Shown in pieces: positions 1 through 12,119 of a DNA stretch of 64,000 nt (position 1 is its first letter; each line of letters begins with the position of its first letter). The position numbers and the translations under genes are program-made. The stretch comes from Lepiota brunneoincarnata. Lineage: Eukaryota; Basidiomycota; Agaricomycetes; Agaricales; Agaricaceae. Location: NCBI GenBank assembly GCA_023014365.1, contig JAEBUN010000021.1, forward strand, positions 310,001 through 374,000, given 5' to 3'. The notes under the pieces were generated by a model. The model did no database searches and was not told the origin of the DNA. It saw only the letters and a program-made list of their open reading frames with translations.

Positions 1-296
1 ATAAGCAAGTTCTGCAATGCAAGAAGCACATCTTGCTGCGCGATTGTCAAATATAGAAGAATACTGAGCGTCGGAACAAGGAGGGATTGTTCCATAGTGG
101 CCACCTTTTCCTGAGCAACTACTAGCTGTGTACGCAACGATCTCATCTTATGTCGGAACGCTGGTGGCTCCTTGAAGTCATAGTTACTTTATTCGGTCTG
201 GTACATATGGTGGCTCGTGGTGGAGCCACTAGCAGATCCAGTGAAACTTGCCGTCACTTCCAGAGAGAATTAGGCTTTCTGGGCTTGCAGATACAC
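1..296. other. No gene recognised
   Basis: I see no supported coding region, RNA gene or repeat in this stretch. Short open frames exist, but they lack splice context and resemble nothing else in the window. Confidence 0.5.
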
Positions 297-778
297 TCTA
301 ATGAGAGAAAGCCAGCGACCCACCTTCGCTCATGATAGCTCTGGCTTGATCAACTGGCGAGCCCAGGTCCGCATGCTGAGTGGTACCAGAAGCGCTCAGA
401 TCCAGCCGGAAGACTTTGGGGTCTTCGGGTGAGTTCGTTCAACGCCTAATTGCGAGGCGTGGCCGGTATACATAACCGTTACAGGAGCCCCGCAACAGTC
501 GACTCGCCTGAACCATAGGGGTTGGCGAGGGCGATAGGCTCGTCTTGGTCGATAGGGGGTGTGTGCTCATTGTGATGGTGGATTTTCACCGGCACGACCA
601 GCGTACAGACTGAACAGGACACTCTCGTAGACGGGAGGACGTTGAACACGAAGCAAGATCCTATCACAACATTCCATTTAGAGCATATTACCGGAAATAG
701 CACGCACAGCAATTCTATACTTCTCGATTAAACCTGATCTTGGCACCCCTGCCGATAACACTAACGCAAACACTAACA
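297..778 (+). repeat. 5-prime flank of duplicated unit A (F-box A upstream region), copy 1
   Basis: This segment recurs upstream of every F-box A locus: about 7024-7523, 13190-13419 (shortened) and 16090-16223 (shortened). The similarity runs straight into the start codons, so it should contain the family A promoter and 5-prime UTR. No convincing TATA box is visible. It is part of the segmental duplication rather than an independent mobile element, because it is always in the same position and orientation relative to the F-box gene. Confidence 0.6.
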
Positions 779-2342
779 ATGCTTAACGAGATACCGAACG
801 AAATTATCCTCAGGATTGTCGATCTTGTAAGTAAACCATGTTCAACCCAAACGCATGTTGGCTCATTTCCCTCAGATCCCCGCCCCTAGTCGTGTTGATT
901 GTCTCCGCCACCTACGTCTCGTATCAAAGCGTTTCAATTCCATTATTTCTCCTGTTCTGTTCCCATCTGTGGCACTTATTCCGACGATCTGGCCTAGGCC
1001 CAAACATTGCGAGGCGATCACATCAATATTGAAGGCGGAAAAGACAACGGTTTTGGGAATTGTCAGGAACGCAGAGGTCCATCTGGCGTCTCTATATGAC
1101 CACGAAGAACAGCTCCCTTGGTTGATCTTGCTGGATCTGATGATCCCGGCAATGAGAAGCTTACACTCCCTCCAGTAAGCTAAATTTTGCAAAGCCGTCA
1201 GATAACTCAAGTAGCACAGATGGGAATACCACCCGTGCGAGGTCTTTGAACTTGACCGGGTCACCCGCTTCATTGATTCGGTGGGCTCAATACAAACCCT
1301 GAAGGAACTCACCATCACCATTTTCAACCATCCCACTCCCGAATTCTCGCTCGACCCAATTTCTAGCCTCAGTGCCCTTGTGGTGATCTGGCAAGCCTTT
1401 GAGTTACCAGGCCCCACATTGGTGTCCGAGATCTCGAGGCTCATAATACGTTGCCCGAACCTCGAAAGCTTTGCTTTCACGATACCACGACCTTGCCATC
1501 CTAAAGGGGAGATGACGTTGAAGGAGCTATTCGCCCCCCTTTCATTACTCCCCGCAGATGCGTGTCTAAAGCTCGAACGACTCAAAGTGTGCGCTACCGT
1601 TGTCACGCCGGAAGATTTTCGGACACACCTCCGACATTTCCGTCACTTAAAAGCGTTGAAAATCACAGAAAGTCCCAGTCACTCAGCAGCAAACCACCTC
1701 AGCGAAATTTTTTCCATTCTGCACAGTGAAAATATCTTCCTCAAAGATATTTGCATCGATGCCATCCACCCGCCTTCTATCTTCAGCTACCTGCTATCAT
1801 GTCCTGATATTGAGCGCTTGCGCCTTGTACCCCGGCACCTGCTCGACGACTCATCTCGACTCGTGGACAAGTTCTTTACTGCCGTGCTCCCTCACCACAA
1901 GGACTCGCTGAGATCGTTGAACGTCGGTGGAAATATTACGACGCAGTGGTCGCAGGTTTTGACCTACGAGCAGCTCAAAGGGGTAGAGGCGTGCCAAAAC
2001 CTTCGGCACCTTTGCTGCTACATATCGATGACACTCGAGGACGTGGCCATGAGGAATTCGAAAGTATTGGTGAGATATCTGTACCACCTCACCGCATCAT
2101 GACAATCTGAAAAAGCCTAGACGACTTGGCTGGAACTTGCTATGCGGCTACCTAAACTCAGAAAATTCAAGTGTCCCCCGATCGTTCTCAAGGAAGTGTT
2201 TGTTTATGGGTCCTTTGAGATGTATGACTTGGTGGGTGACGATCCTGATCCTGACGTTCGGCAGTTTGTTACTCGAGTGGTCGAGCAGTTCAAACAAACT
2301 CATCAGGTAGACTTTGAGATTGATTCCATCTATAGGGAGTAG
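779..2342 (+). CDS. F-box/LRR-like protein, family A copy 1
   Basis: Predicted 472-aa protein from four exons: 779-826, 876-1174, 1220-2069 and 2121-2342. Introns are 49, 45 and 51 nt with GTAAGT/GTAAGC/GTGAGA donors and CAG/TAG acceptors. The N-terminus (MLNEIPNEIILRIVDL, then HLRLVSKRFNSI) has the F-box pattern of an LP-x-E-(I/L)-(I/L) helix followed by a V-S-(K/R)-R-(F/W) helix. The remaining ~370 residues carry irregular leucine-rich segments (for example HLKALKI, DIERLRLVP, LRSLNVGG). F-box proteins normally act as substrate receptors in SCF ubiquitin ligases in nucleus or cytoplasm; the target is unknown. Exon sizes match copies 2 and 3 exactly, which is the main support for the model. 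The 3-prime 500 bp are almost identical to copy 2. Confidence 0.8.
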
Positions 2343-2627
2343 CCATCGCCAGGCTGATCGGGTATCTGTCGTTGTGCGCGTAGTTTATCAAGCGTGCAAT
2401 GTTAATGCTTCGCTCTTCCTTCAATATGGTGTTTGGAAGTGGCCAGTCAGCGAACATGGCCATAATGATTTCGAGCTCGGGGCTTCATTCGGCAAAGGCC
2501 AGAACCGAGTTTCCTGTTTCTATTTGGTTTGTGGGAGAAAGACAGAATGCCCATCTGATGCAACACAACTAACAAAGTTCAACAACGTTTACAGTCAATA
2601 GAATCCACATCATGACCATGTTACAGT
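2343..2627. other. 3-prime flank of F-box A copy 1
   Basis: The first ~200 bases are near-identical to the sequence after copy 2 (9088-9290) and similar to that after copy 3, so this is duplicated 3-prime UTR or intergenic DNA. No gene seen. Confidence 0.5.
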
Positions 2628-3950
2628 CTACCTAGCAATCGAATGCGAGCGACCTCGGCGCCCAGCTCTGGGCATTGAGAATGACCCATTGATGATGATA
2701 CCCCGCTGCTTCAAAACCGGGAAAGCATTTGTCAAAGGACCCGTGATCAAATCAGAATTCAAAGGTGTTGGGCCATATGCGCGTAAATTTATAGCCACAT
2801 TAATTTCCTTCAATCTGATGAATCGGCCCGCACCAAACACTTCCTCCAGCATCCGTATGAAGGACCGAATATGGTGCGAACGGTCCAAAAATGCTGCTGA
2901 CCCTTTGGTAATGACTTGATATGAAAAGCTGAATCCAGCCAGCAGTTGAGGGGATGGCAAATTTTTGACAATGGATAGGACATATGTCCGGGCTGAAAAT
3001 GCGATGTCGTCCAGGGTTCCCCTATTAACCGTGAGACTGATTCTAAGACGCTGAATACCAGTAAGGCTCTGAAGGTCTTGTGGTGGAACGATACGCGTCC
3101 ACGTATCCTCTGTTTGTTTCATTAGACGAATGCATTCCGATACTAACTAGGACAACTCACTTGGTTGAACGACATCCAGCTGCAGCACCTTTACAGAGCT
3201 ACCAAGTTTGCCCAGGAATCTCCCAACTTTGTCCGAATCGTAAAGTGGTAAGCTGAGAGGTGTCTCGTCGTAGTTAAGGGTGACTTCTTCAAGGTTTTTA
3301 ATGGAATGTTGGTCACCGTGATCGGATTCAATCATCCTCGTGAATGCATAGATCGTATTCATCCCAGAAAGCACGAGTGTACTCAAGTGTGGAGTCTGGC
3401 TGGTCAGAATGATCGAAGCACTATGTGGGGCCGGGTTTTGAATATTCTCCAACTCCAGTACCTTGATGCCAAGTCCTCTGAGGAATACGGACATTGGGAA
3501 GTCCCTCGCAGAAGACACCGCGAGAACATCGAATGATGGACACCCGACAATGTTCAAGAATCCTTTGACAGCATCCTTCGGAAGGCGCTTCCACGAAAAA
3601 CGGGCGTGAATCACGTTCATTGTCTTGACAGCAGAGAGGCTACTTAGGAGGCTGGCGAACCTGGGGTGGAAAGGGGGAGGCGGGAGCGTATCATTCATGT
3701 GGCGCTGAACGAGGAAAAGGTTTTGGACGTGTTTACTCAAATGAGCGTGGGCAGGGGTTGCAATGTTATACAGGCTGTTGTAGTGCAAGGGATCGACTCG
3801 GATGGTCTTGAAGAGTCTGGGCTGGCTGAGGTCTTTCCACCATCGGCACACAAGGGAATTGTTACGGAGGGCCCTGCTTCCATGAGAATGACGAACAATT
3901 TCTTCATGGAGTTCCAGAGGGATGGTAGGTGGAGAAGTTGGAGCTTCCAT
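2628..3950 (-). CDS. F-box-like protein (family D, single copy)
   Basis: Two coding exons on the minus strand, 3950-3161 and 3109-2628, joined by a 51-nt intron (GTGAGT...ACAG), give 423 aa. The start at 3950 precedes PPTIPLELHEEIVRHS, then NNSLVCRWWKDLSQPRLFKTI, a good F-box-like match (helix-1 P-x-E-(L/I), helix-2 SLVC-(R/K)-x-W, helix-3 PRLF). The remainder has leucine-rich stretches that may form LRRs (LEEVTLNYDE, VKVLQLDVV). An in-frame ATG 168 nt upstream (4118) exists, but that extra N-terminus does not look like part of an F-box protein, so 3950 is preferred. Function is inferred as an SCF substrate receptor. It differs from families A, B and C and has no second full copy here. No lesion is visible. 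Confidence 0.72.
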
Positions 3951-4045
3951 GGGGAGAAAGGAGGGAGAAGAGGAGACTTGATGGTTGAAGTTGAACGTTT
4001 TGTGCCTCGTGCCGAACATGCATAAACTCACGCCATGTTGAAGTT

Positions 4046-4105
4046 CTAGTTCAGGGACAACCATGTTGCAGTTGGCGCATGCCGAGATATCAATTGGCAC
4101 GTGGA
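4046..4105. repeat. Short dispersed repeat shared with 16525-16585
   Basis: About 60 bases upstream of the family D start recur, same orientation and roughly 80 percent identical by eye, at 16525-16585, directly after the point where the truncated F-box A copy 4 loses homology. This marks a rearrangement junction rather than a gene. Confidence 0.5.
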
Positions 4106-4118
4106 CTTTCAGCCTCAC

Positions 4119-4959
4119 ATACAGTGCAAGACTTTGCTATCTAATGGTTCGTCCAAAAAGCCGTGCTTTTTTATGGTGGAAAGGAGTGCAATAGCAGCAG
4201 AATACATGGATTTCCGAGCACTTCCCCATCCCAGAATGCCCATCAAAAACTAGATTCATCTAGATCTCTCACACTGTCTGCGTTAAAAATTACAGGGCAG
4301 TGATTATGACCGTCCGAGCCTGTCGCCCATCCGACCCACCAGCCTACGACAATATGGCACCGCAAGATAATGATAGCTCCCCACATTGCGATCTTAGCTG
4401 TATATTCCTTTACCACGCTATCTATAACGGCACTGTGTTTGACATCCTCGAGTAAGAAGTTAGGTCGAGTTTATCGTAGATCGTGCATAATGACAATAGT
4501 TGTCTTGCTCCACTTTAACTTGTGTGATAACTTCAAGTGCAAGAAAGTGGTGAAACGAGTAGTGCAGGAACCTGTCACTTATGGCCCATGGACGACACTC
4601 GTGCCCCTCACACACTGGCAGTATGGTAATATGACCAAGTGAATTGGACAGACCATGGGACCTTTTTCTATGTATGTCCTCTTCTGACTGAATTTTGACG
4701 TTGTTTATTGATTGACATGAAGTGCTCAATTAGTTTGGTACTGTAATTGGAGCGGGGAACTTTTGGAAGAAACATGGTTGACCTCGTTAGGTATTATGTC
4801 TTCATATGCACCGTTAGTTGTCAACGGATTAACTCCCTCCTCGCAATAGAGCCCCATAGGCTTCAACAGAAGAAAAGGCTATCTATTACATACCCAGATA
4901 ACATCAGGTAACTGTCCAGCGGTGATCGTTGAAGCAGGTATAGTAAACCAACACGATTT
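4119..4959. other. Intergenic, no gene recognised
   Basis: No frame here shows splice-supported coding potential or similarity to another part of the window. An open frame of 90 codons at 4370-4642 has no homology signal and was not accepted. Confidence 0.4.
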
Positions 4960-6120
4960 TAGGTGTCTAAGTAACAGCTAAAAACCCTGGCCTTGAATTC
5001 TGCGATAAGCTTCTCTCTATCGGGCTGATACGTGAAAGTCCTCAGTCTCGAGAATAGGATAAGAATATTTTTGGGCAAGCACGGTGCGCTCTTCGAACTC
5101 AAGGAAAGGACCCCCAAAGATGCCGAAATAAATTTCACCCAACCTGCCCCTCGACAGGGCCTCACCGCGGCTGGGTAGCAGGTCAAGAAAATCGCTGAAA
5201 TCCAAGCGAATGCTGACGCTGTGCAAGTAAGCCTGCTGGGATATGGGTACCAAACCAGATGTCCCAAACTCTGGGCCATCCTGATAGCTGGGATAACTGT
5301 GGACCTTTATTGTTTGGAGGTTCGGTAGTGTCTTTAACTTCGCCAAGAGATCGCGCGTGGTCAATTGGTGGGTTATATCGTCTAAATGAAGCTTCGTCAG
5401 CTGTCGGGATAGGATTGGAAGGATGTCCCGATACAGTAATGGGGGACCATGGGCGGAAGCCCCCCGTCGCCCGTGTCGTAGAGCTAAAGAGCGAAGGCTG
5501 GGGCAGCCCGAAGCAGCCCTGCTGCACATGACACCCCATGAGTTGCCATGCGTTCCAGCAACCGTTCAGCCAAAAGGAAGTCTTGCAAATCATCAGCATC
5601 CCCAGTAAGTTCTAGGGTTTCCGGATGCCGATGGTGAACTGGGCCCATTCCACACCTTGGAAATGTTCTGAGATCGATCCAGAGCGTAGTCAGAGAAAGG
5701 AGATTCGAGAAACAGGGACAGTGCTCCCACGTTCTACGAGGTGACCGTCCCCATGGCCTACGCCCAAACGCTTTAGCTCTTTGAAAGACACAAAGTCAAG
5801 GAGGAGATTGGGTGTAGTGCGTCCAAAATAACCGACCTCCTTCAACTCACATCCATGAGACCTGACGAGTATGAGCACAGTCTGTGCTGAGCCAGAACCG
5901 AACATCTCGTTGATAACGAGAGTTGTCATTGCAGGAGAAAGGAGGGGAACTAAGCTGACAGCTGGGAGGGGGTCTTCGTTCGCCAGGAATAACTCGAGCC
6001 TCCGCAAGCTAGGAAGACATGTGCACCCAAAACACCGTTCGAGGACAGGCCAAATGAAGGTTTCTTTCGTATTCCGTTCGCCAGTAGTGTGGAAAACTCA
6101 CCATGTGGCTCGGCAATAAG
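4960..6120 (-). pseudogene. Decayed F-box/LRR-like family B relic (B1)
   Basis: Minus-strand frames carry diverged family B motifs in the right order: around 6070-5960 a W-P-V-L...C-F-G...L-R-R-L-E-L block, then SPAMTTLVI, RSHGCELKEVG and FKELKRLGV (5960-5750), then RAASGCPSLRSL, LPILSRQLTKLHL, HQLTTRDLL and LPNLQTIKV (5530-5290). Compare LRRLELNL, KSHGCGLKRI, LPILSKQLTELRL and QQLTTDDLL in the younger copies. The frame shifts between blocks, the F-box exon is missing and the C-terminus is unrecognisable. It is the most diverged family B copy, so probably the oldest duplication. Confidence 0.65.
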
Positions 6121-7023
6121 GACGACTACCAAACGGAAACACCAGAGTGGAATTCACCACCATTATTCTTACCCGAGCTCGAGTCGCCCATCTCACCCTC
6201 AATATTGGTGCCAGTGTAATTGAAAGTTGTACCATGTATTTAACTTGTGTTATTTTGTGCTTACTATGATATGTCTCAGTCTATGCCGCTTGTTTCTTTG
6301 TTTCCTTTTCCTGCTTACTACCTCAGTATTGTCCTCGCTGTTTTACTCCTGTTTCAGGTGGCTCCCTAGTAATTTTCATTCTTTGATGACTTGCTTTGAA
6401 CTAATTGCTTGCCTTCTTTTCTTCTACTATTTCGACTTCGAAATGTTCATTCGAAAATTTATTTTATCCTCATATTTGCATCTGGACATGTTGTAGTTGT
6501 ACACTAGTAAATCTCTTACATATTTCTCTCGTCTCATACCCTCCAAAATCGCCTCAATTAAGTCTCTAATTAAATATTTATTATATTCATCTACCTTGAG
6601 TTTCTACTCATTTCTAGTCCCGTTTTCGCTCGCGATCTTATCGCCTCGACTCCATGGATGTTTGCTGTTGGTTTAGAAGCCCGGGAGTTGCTGGATTCGA
6701 CTGCGCTCGCATTTTACTTTGTTGCTAGGGAAGGTTATCTCCATTAATATGCTCCGTATCCTGGATTAAAATGGCTTGATGTTGATGTGAATCGAAAAAG
6801 ACGCATGTCTTCGAGCTTCCGGTACTAAAATACTGTGGGAACCAATGTAGGACAGCATCGCCGTGAAGTGCATGTGGAACGGCGAGTTTAGCCTATTTCT
6901 TAGAGCATAGAACCCGAAATATAATGTATCAAAGCATCCGTGTACCTTGAAACCTTTGCTCTTGGATGCGCGAAGGAAGAAGGTCGGACTAGTGAAGATC
7001 GCGAGATAAAATATTCAGTATGA
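6121..7023. other. T-rich intergenic region
   Basis: Roughly 6220-6640 is strongly T-rich on the plus strand with lower G+C than the flanks. A hydrophobic 89-codon open frame there is a by-product of the base composition. No gene, RNA or repeat recognised. Unit A copy 2 begins at about 7024. Confidence 0.45.
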
Positions 7024-7523
7024 GCACTAATGAGAGAAAGCCAGCGACCCACCTTCGCCCACGATAGCTCCGGCTTGATCAACTGGCGAGCCCGGGCCCG
7101 CATGCTGAGTGGTATCAGAAGCGCTCAGACCCAGCTGCAAGACTTTGGGGCCTTCGGATGAGGTCATTCAACGCCCAATTGCGAGGCGTGGCCGGTATAC
7201 ATAACCGTTCCAGGAGTCCTGCAACAGTCGGCTTGCTCGAACCATAGGCACCAACGAGGGGGATACACTCGTCTTGGTCGATAGGGGGTGTGTTCATTAT
7301 GATGATGGACTTTCACCGGCACAAACAGCGTACGGACTGAACAGGACACTCTCGTAGACGGGAGGACGTTGGACACGAAGCGAGATCCTATCACAAAATT
7401 CCATTCAGAGCATATTACCGGAAATAGTACGCATAGCGTTTCTATACTTCTCGATTAAACATGTGTATCTAACCTGATCTTGGCACCCCTGCCGATAACA
7501 GCCACCCAGTCCTAACGTTGACG
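7024..7523 (+). repeat. 5-prime flank of duplicated unit A, copy 2
   Basis: Closely similar to 297-778 in the same orientation, running up to the start codon of F-box A copy 2. Presumed promoter and 5-prime UTR of that gene. Confidence 0.6.
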
Positions 7524-9087
7524 ATGCTTAACGAGATACCAACCGAAATTATCCTCAGGATCGTTGATCTCGTGAGTGGACCATGTTCAGCCCAAGCCTG
7601 CATTGGCTCATTTCCCTCAGATCCCCGCCCCTAGTCGTGTTGATTGTCTCCGCCACCTCCGTCTCGTATCAAAGCGATTCAGTTCCATCATTTCCCCCGT
7701 GCTGTTCCCGACTGCGAGGCTTATTCCAACAATTTGGCCTAGGCCTAGACATTGCGAGGCGATCACATCAATATTGAGGGCGGGTAGGACAACAGTTTTG
7801 GGAAGCGTCAGGAACGCAGAGGTCCATCTGGCGTCTCTATATGAGCACGAAAAACAGCTCCCTTGGTTGATCTTGCTGGATCTGATGGTCCCGGCAATGA
7901 GAAACTTACACTCACTCCGGTAAGCTAAATTTTGCAAAGCCGCCAGATAACTCAATTAGCACAGATGGCACTACCGCCCCTGCGAGGTCTATGCACTTGA
8001 CTGGATCACCTGCTTTATTATCTCGCTGGGCTCATTACAGACCCTGAAGGAGCTCGTCATCACGATCTTTGACCGTCCTGCTCCCGAATTCTCGCTTGAA
8101 CCACTTTCTAACCTCAGTGCCCTTGTGGTGATCTGGAAAGCCTTCATGTTACCAGGCGTCACACTACTATCAGAGATCTCAGGGCTCATAATGCGTTGCC
8201 CCGACCTCGAAAGCTTTAGTTTCACAATACCGCGCCCTTGCCATCCTGACGGAGAGATGGCACTGAAGGATTTATTCGCCCCCCTTTCATCACTCCCTGC
8301 AGATGCATGTCTAAAGCTCAAGCGGCTCAAAGTGTGCGCTATCGTCGTCACACCGGAAGATTTTCGGACACACCTCCGACATTTCCGTCACTTAAAAGCA
8401 CTGAAAATTTCAAGAAGTCCCAGTCACTCGGCAGCAAACCACCTCGGTGAAATTTCTAGCATTCTGCAGAGTGAAGGTATCTTCCTCAAGGATATTTGCA
8501 TCGATGCCATCCACCCGCCTCCTATCTTCAGCTACCTGCTATCATGCCCCGATATTGAGCGCTTGCGCCTTGTACCCCGGCACCCGCTCGACGACTCATC
8601 TCGACTCGTGGACAAGTTCTTTACTGCCGTGCTCCCTCACCACAAGGACTCGCTGAGATCGTTGAACGTCGGTGGAAATATTACGACGCAGTGGTCGCAG
8701 GTTTTGACCTACGAGCAGCTCAAAGGGGTAGAGGCGTGTCAAAACCTTCGGCACCTTTGCTGCTACATATCGGTGACACTCGAGGACGTGGCCATGAGGA
8801 ATTCGAAAGTATTGGTGAGATATCTGTACCACCTCACCGCATCATGACAATCTAATAATGCCTAGACGGATTGGCTGGAACTTGCTATGCAGCTCCCTAA
8901 ACTCAGAAAATTCAAGTGTCCCCCGATCGTTCTCAAGGAAGTGTTTGTTTATGGGTCCTTTGAGATGTATGACTTGGTGGGTGATGATCCTGACCCTGTG
9001 GTTCGGCAGTTTGTTACTCGAGTGGTCGAGCAGTTCAAACAAACTCATCAGGTAGAGTTTGAGATTGATTCCATCTATAGGGAGTAG
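7524..9087 (+). CDS. F-box/LRR-like protein, family A copy 2
   Basis: Predicted 472 aa from exons 7524-7571, 7621-7919, 7965-8814 and 8866-9087. Exon lengths are identical to copy 1 and all frames are open. The N-terminus MLNEIPTEIILRIVDL and HLRLVSKRFSSI form the F-box. The LRR-like body includes RCPDLESFSF, RLKRLKVCA and DIERLRLVP. Compared with copy 1 the 5-prime half differs at many positions, but from about position 8580 to the stop the two genes differ at only a few bases, suggesting gene conversion. It faces the DUF6535 gene at 9492-11896 tail to tail with a ~400-bp gap. Role as an SCF substrate receptor is inferred from the family. Confidence 0.8.
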
Positions 9088-9491
9088 TCATCGCCAGGCC
9101 GATCGGGTATCTGTCGCTGTGCACGTAGTCTATCAAGCGTGCAATGCTAATGCTTCGCTCCTCCTTCAATACGGTGGTCAGTCAGCAAACATGGCCATAA
9201 TGATTTTGAGCTCGGGGCGTCATTCGGCAAAGGCCGGAACCGAGTTTCCTGTTTCTATTTGGTTTGTGGGAAGAAAAACACCTCGTTCTGTAGGTGCCTA
9301 ATCCTTGAACCGTGATGAAGGTCAGTGGACAAGCATGCCCGTCAGGCAAGCAATACTGGAATGTTTATAGATGTAGGGGGTAGGAGTGAAAAAGCAGGAT
9401 AAAGAGGAACGACAAGGAGATCGGAGTGGAAGAGAAAAGTTGCGAGAGGAATAAAGGACAACGTTCCTTTGATCAAGTGCCCATCAAGGTA
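9088..9491. other. Convergent intergenic region of unit A copy 2
   Basis: Holds the 3-prime ends of F-box A copy 2 and of the DUF6535 gene. The first ~200 bases are duplicated after F-box A copy 1. No gene seen. Confidence 0.5.
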
Positions 9492-11896
9492 TTACACCAT
9501 GTCTGTTCCTGTTCCCGAAGCAGACCCTCGTTGCACTTCCTGCACCTCCTTTTCGCTCTCCTCACTCCTTTTGTGCTCGTCACTCCACTTGTGCTCATGA
9601 TCTTCACTTCCCTGGTGCTCCTCCTCGTGCTCCTCACTCGGATTGTAGTCCATAAGCTCCATAGCATGCTTGTGCTTTATGAGCTCCTCGAGCTCCCCTA
9701 TCCCCCTCTCCATCCAACGCTTCCCACGCTGGGCCCAATACTCATTAAACACTCCCCCCTTCTCCGCCCGTTCCACCAAAGACTTCAAGAGCATCATTTG
9801 CTGCGAAAGTGGCTCAAGCCGCCTATGCATACCAAGCCTCTCAAACAATCTCCCTCCTGCAACCTGCCACTGAAAAGCCTCCAAACCCTCCAGGATATAG
9901 TCAGGACGAAATCCTACTGGATAAAATTTCCTTAGTTTACTGTCGGCATGCATGTATAGAGCTCGAAGGTTGACAGGTTCCGGCGTTTTTTGGATTTGCA
10001 GCGGCTCGGAAACATCGGCAGCAGAAATTCCCACTGCAGGAGACATTGCCACAGCAGGGGCTTGCAGCACTTCGGATACCTCCTCGTTGTTGTTGCCGGC
10101 CTTGCGCTTCTCTTCCTCGCGCTTCTCATCATTGTCAATGTCCCCATTATCCTGCTTCTCTTTGTTACTGTTATCTTTATGTGGCTCAATTGATCGGGTC
10201 AGCTCTCCCTGAATGATCCTCAAGATAAGGGCCGTTGCGTAGGCATCATGGTCCTGAAACTGCTCGGTGCCAATGAGAGGCTCTACACATCTCAGAAATT
10301 GAATTCTCAGCTCTGTATAGGGGATTGTTACTGGATGCAGCTTTGTCCACTGATGCGACTCACCTTGAGTTAGAGACTTGGCGTCTCGTAGACTTCCAAT
10401 AGGACATTCAATAGCTTGGCCAACCTCATTCCCCTCCTTCGTCCTCCCTGACTCGGAACTTCCAAGCCAAGAGGAGAGTTCATCCATGACCGAGAAAGAT
10501 TTGCCCTGTGCCGAGTTTTTGATCCGAATGTAAAGTTCAACCCGGAGATGAAGCACCGTACGGTGGAGGGCTAAATTAGGAGCAACCAGGTATTGAAGCA
10601 GGAGAGCATTTCTGAAGTCCCTCTGCAACAGAGTGCACATCTTGGCTTCCTCGCAGGCAGCCAATAACAGCTTCTCCGGCAATGTGAGGTCCTTATCCAA
10701 CAACTCCGTGAATGTCCTAACTTCCAAACGATCCATTGAAATCCCCTGGGATTCCTCAAGGCTAGTCTGGACAACGTGGGCAGCAGTCGGGTGCGAGCCA
10801 AGTGTCTCCAAAACAGATGTGAGTCCGCGAAGGAGATAATAGGAACATCTACTAGAACTCGAGGAGTGACCTTCTCGCAGTTCACGCCAAAGTTCGTCGT
10901 ACCGTTGCCATTGAAAGTCTTTAAGAAGTTTGATCTTCTGTTTTTGCCTTGCCGAGAAAAATCTCAAGGGCATTTTCCAGTGGTCTCCTCTGCGCCGCAA
11001 CAATGCGACTGGGAGGCTGTACAGCAAGATGACGGGGATAGTGAAGCAGCGTTGAATCATCCAAGTCCAGGGGCTCTTGAATGGACATTGACGAATGGCC
11101 ACTCGAGCGCGGCGCGGAAGGAGATAACAAGCTGTCGGTAGGATCACCGGCAATAACACCACCAATGCCATAGCGGATACTGATACACCTCCGGCAATAA
11201 CAACAGGGTGGGCAGTACGTTTGTTCACGTTCCAGAGGAGGTACACCAATCCAGTAGCAAAGAGAAGGAGTGCCACCTGGACCGCCATAATGAGAAGCGC
11301 CGGTATGAAAGGGACTCCCCATGCGAATAGCCCTTCAAGGCGGACCTGCCGAAGAGCAAGGGCATCGTGGCTGGGGGTGTATTTAGCGTCAGGGCAACGG
11401 AACGCGGAGAGCCACTGAAGGCAGAACGTCCCCATGATAACAGCGCTGAGGCTCAGAATCATGCTCAAGAACCAGAGCTGATTGACAAGAATTTCGTAGT
11501 CGTTTGGGGTAAATGAAGTGGGAACCGGGATGCTGCCCTGAGTGGCAGTGTTGTTGAGCAGGATGACAACTTGTGTGAGCAGGTTTGTCCCAGCTTGCGC
11601 AGGGTCTTCTCGCAGCCATTTGAACGACTCGATTGTGAAGGCGGTGACTATAGCAAGGAGCAAACCCGCCTATGAGGCGTAACCGAGTTGGAGTACAGAG
11701 ACGCCCAAGACCGACGCGTGAGCTGCACTCACAATGACTAGGAGAGCACCAATCTCATCCTGGAGATTCTTGCAAAGATCGTCATCCCTCTTGTCTACGG
11801 TATCGTAGCAGTGTTTCCACACATCCTTGGGCAATTCCTTCTCGTCGACACTGAGGTAGAGGTATGAATCGTTATTGCTAGTCCATTTCCCCTGTG
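9492..11896 (-). CDS. DUF6535-type membrane protein, copy 1 (N-terminus broken)
   Basis: A long minus-strand exon (11669-9492) plus a 5-prime exon (from about 11896 to 11733), joined by a 63-nt intron (GTGAGT...CATAG). The 5-prime exon encodes the DUF6535 signature ELPKDVWKHCYDTVDKRDDD. The following exon encodes several hydrophobic segments (LLLAIVTAFTIESF; NQLWFLSMILSLSAVIMGTF; FIPALLIMAVQVALLLFATG; GGVSVSAMALVVLLP), then a soluble ~500-aa tail ending in charged low-complexity Glu/Lys/His-rich sequence. The family is expanded in Agaricomycetes and its function is unknown; a multi-pass membrane protein is likely. Relative to copy 2 the 5-prime exon carries two extra bases and an in-frame TGA (11897-11899), and I find no ATG before the membrane segments. 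It may therefore be an expressed but truncated gene or a young pseudogene. Confidence 0.65.
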
Positions 11897-12119
11897 TCAG
11901 GGGATGAATTGAAGCCGGAACGGAAGATACTCAAGGAAAGTGACCTGCTGATTAAGTGGAATCTCTGAGCGGTTCCCAGTTGGGCGAGGGCGATTATTAA
12001 AATCCTAGAGCACATTGGCTCCAGGTACTTAACAAAGAATATATGGGAAGCGCTCACTGTCTCCGTCCCTGACCTAATACGGGACTTAGAACCTTCCCTA
12101 TGTCTCTAAATTGATGTTA

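Noticed and set aside
872..1606. Long minus-strand open frame (244 codons) over F-box A copy 1, with a similar one over copy 2
   Set aside because: It is the antisense shadow of exons 2 and 3, which have matching exon sizes and F-box motifs in three copies; the antisense frame crosses the intron without reason.
3951..4118. Longer N-terminus (56 residues) for F-box-like gene D
   Set aside because: Part of the extension is a repeat also found at 16525-16585, where it has no open frame, so it is probably upstream non-coding DNA.
6227..6496. Hydrophobic 89-codon frame that could look like a membrane protein
   Set aside because: Arises from T-rich composition (Phe/Leu/Cys codons); no start context or family resemblance.
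9426..9935. Plus-strand leucine-rich 169-codon frame, and similar at 16947-17579
   Set aside because: Antisense of the Glu/Lys/His-rich tail of DUF6535; leucine content is the complement of GAG/AAG-rich codons.
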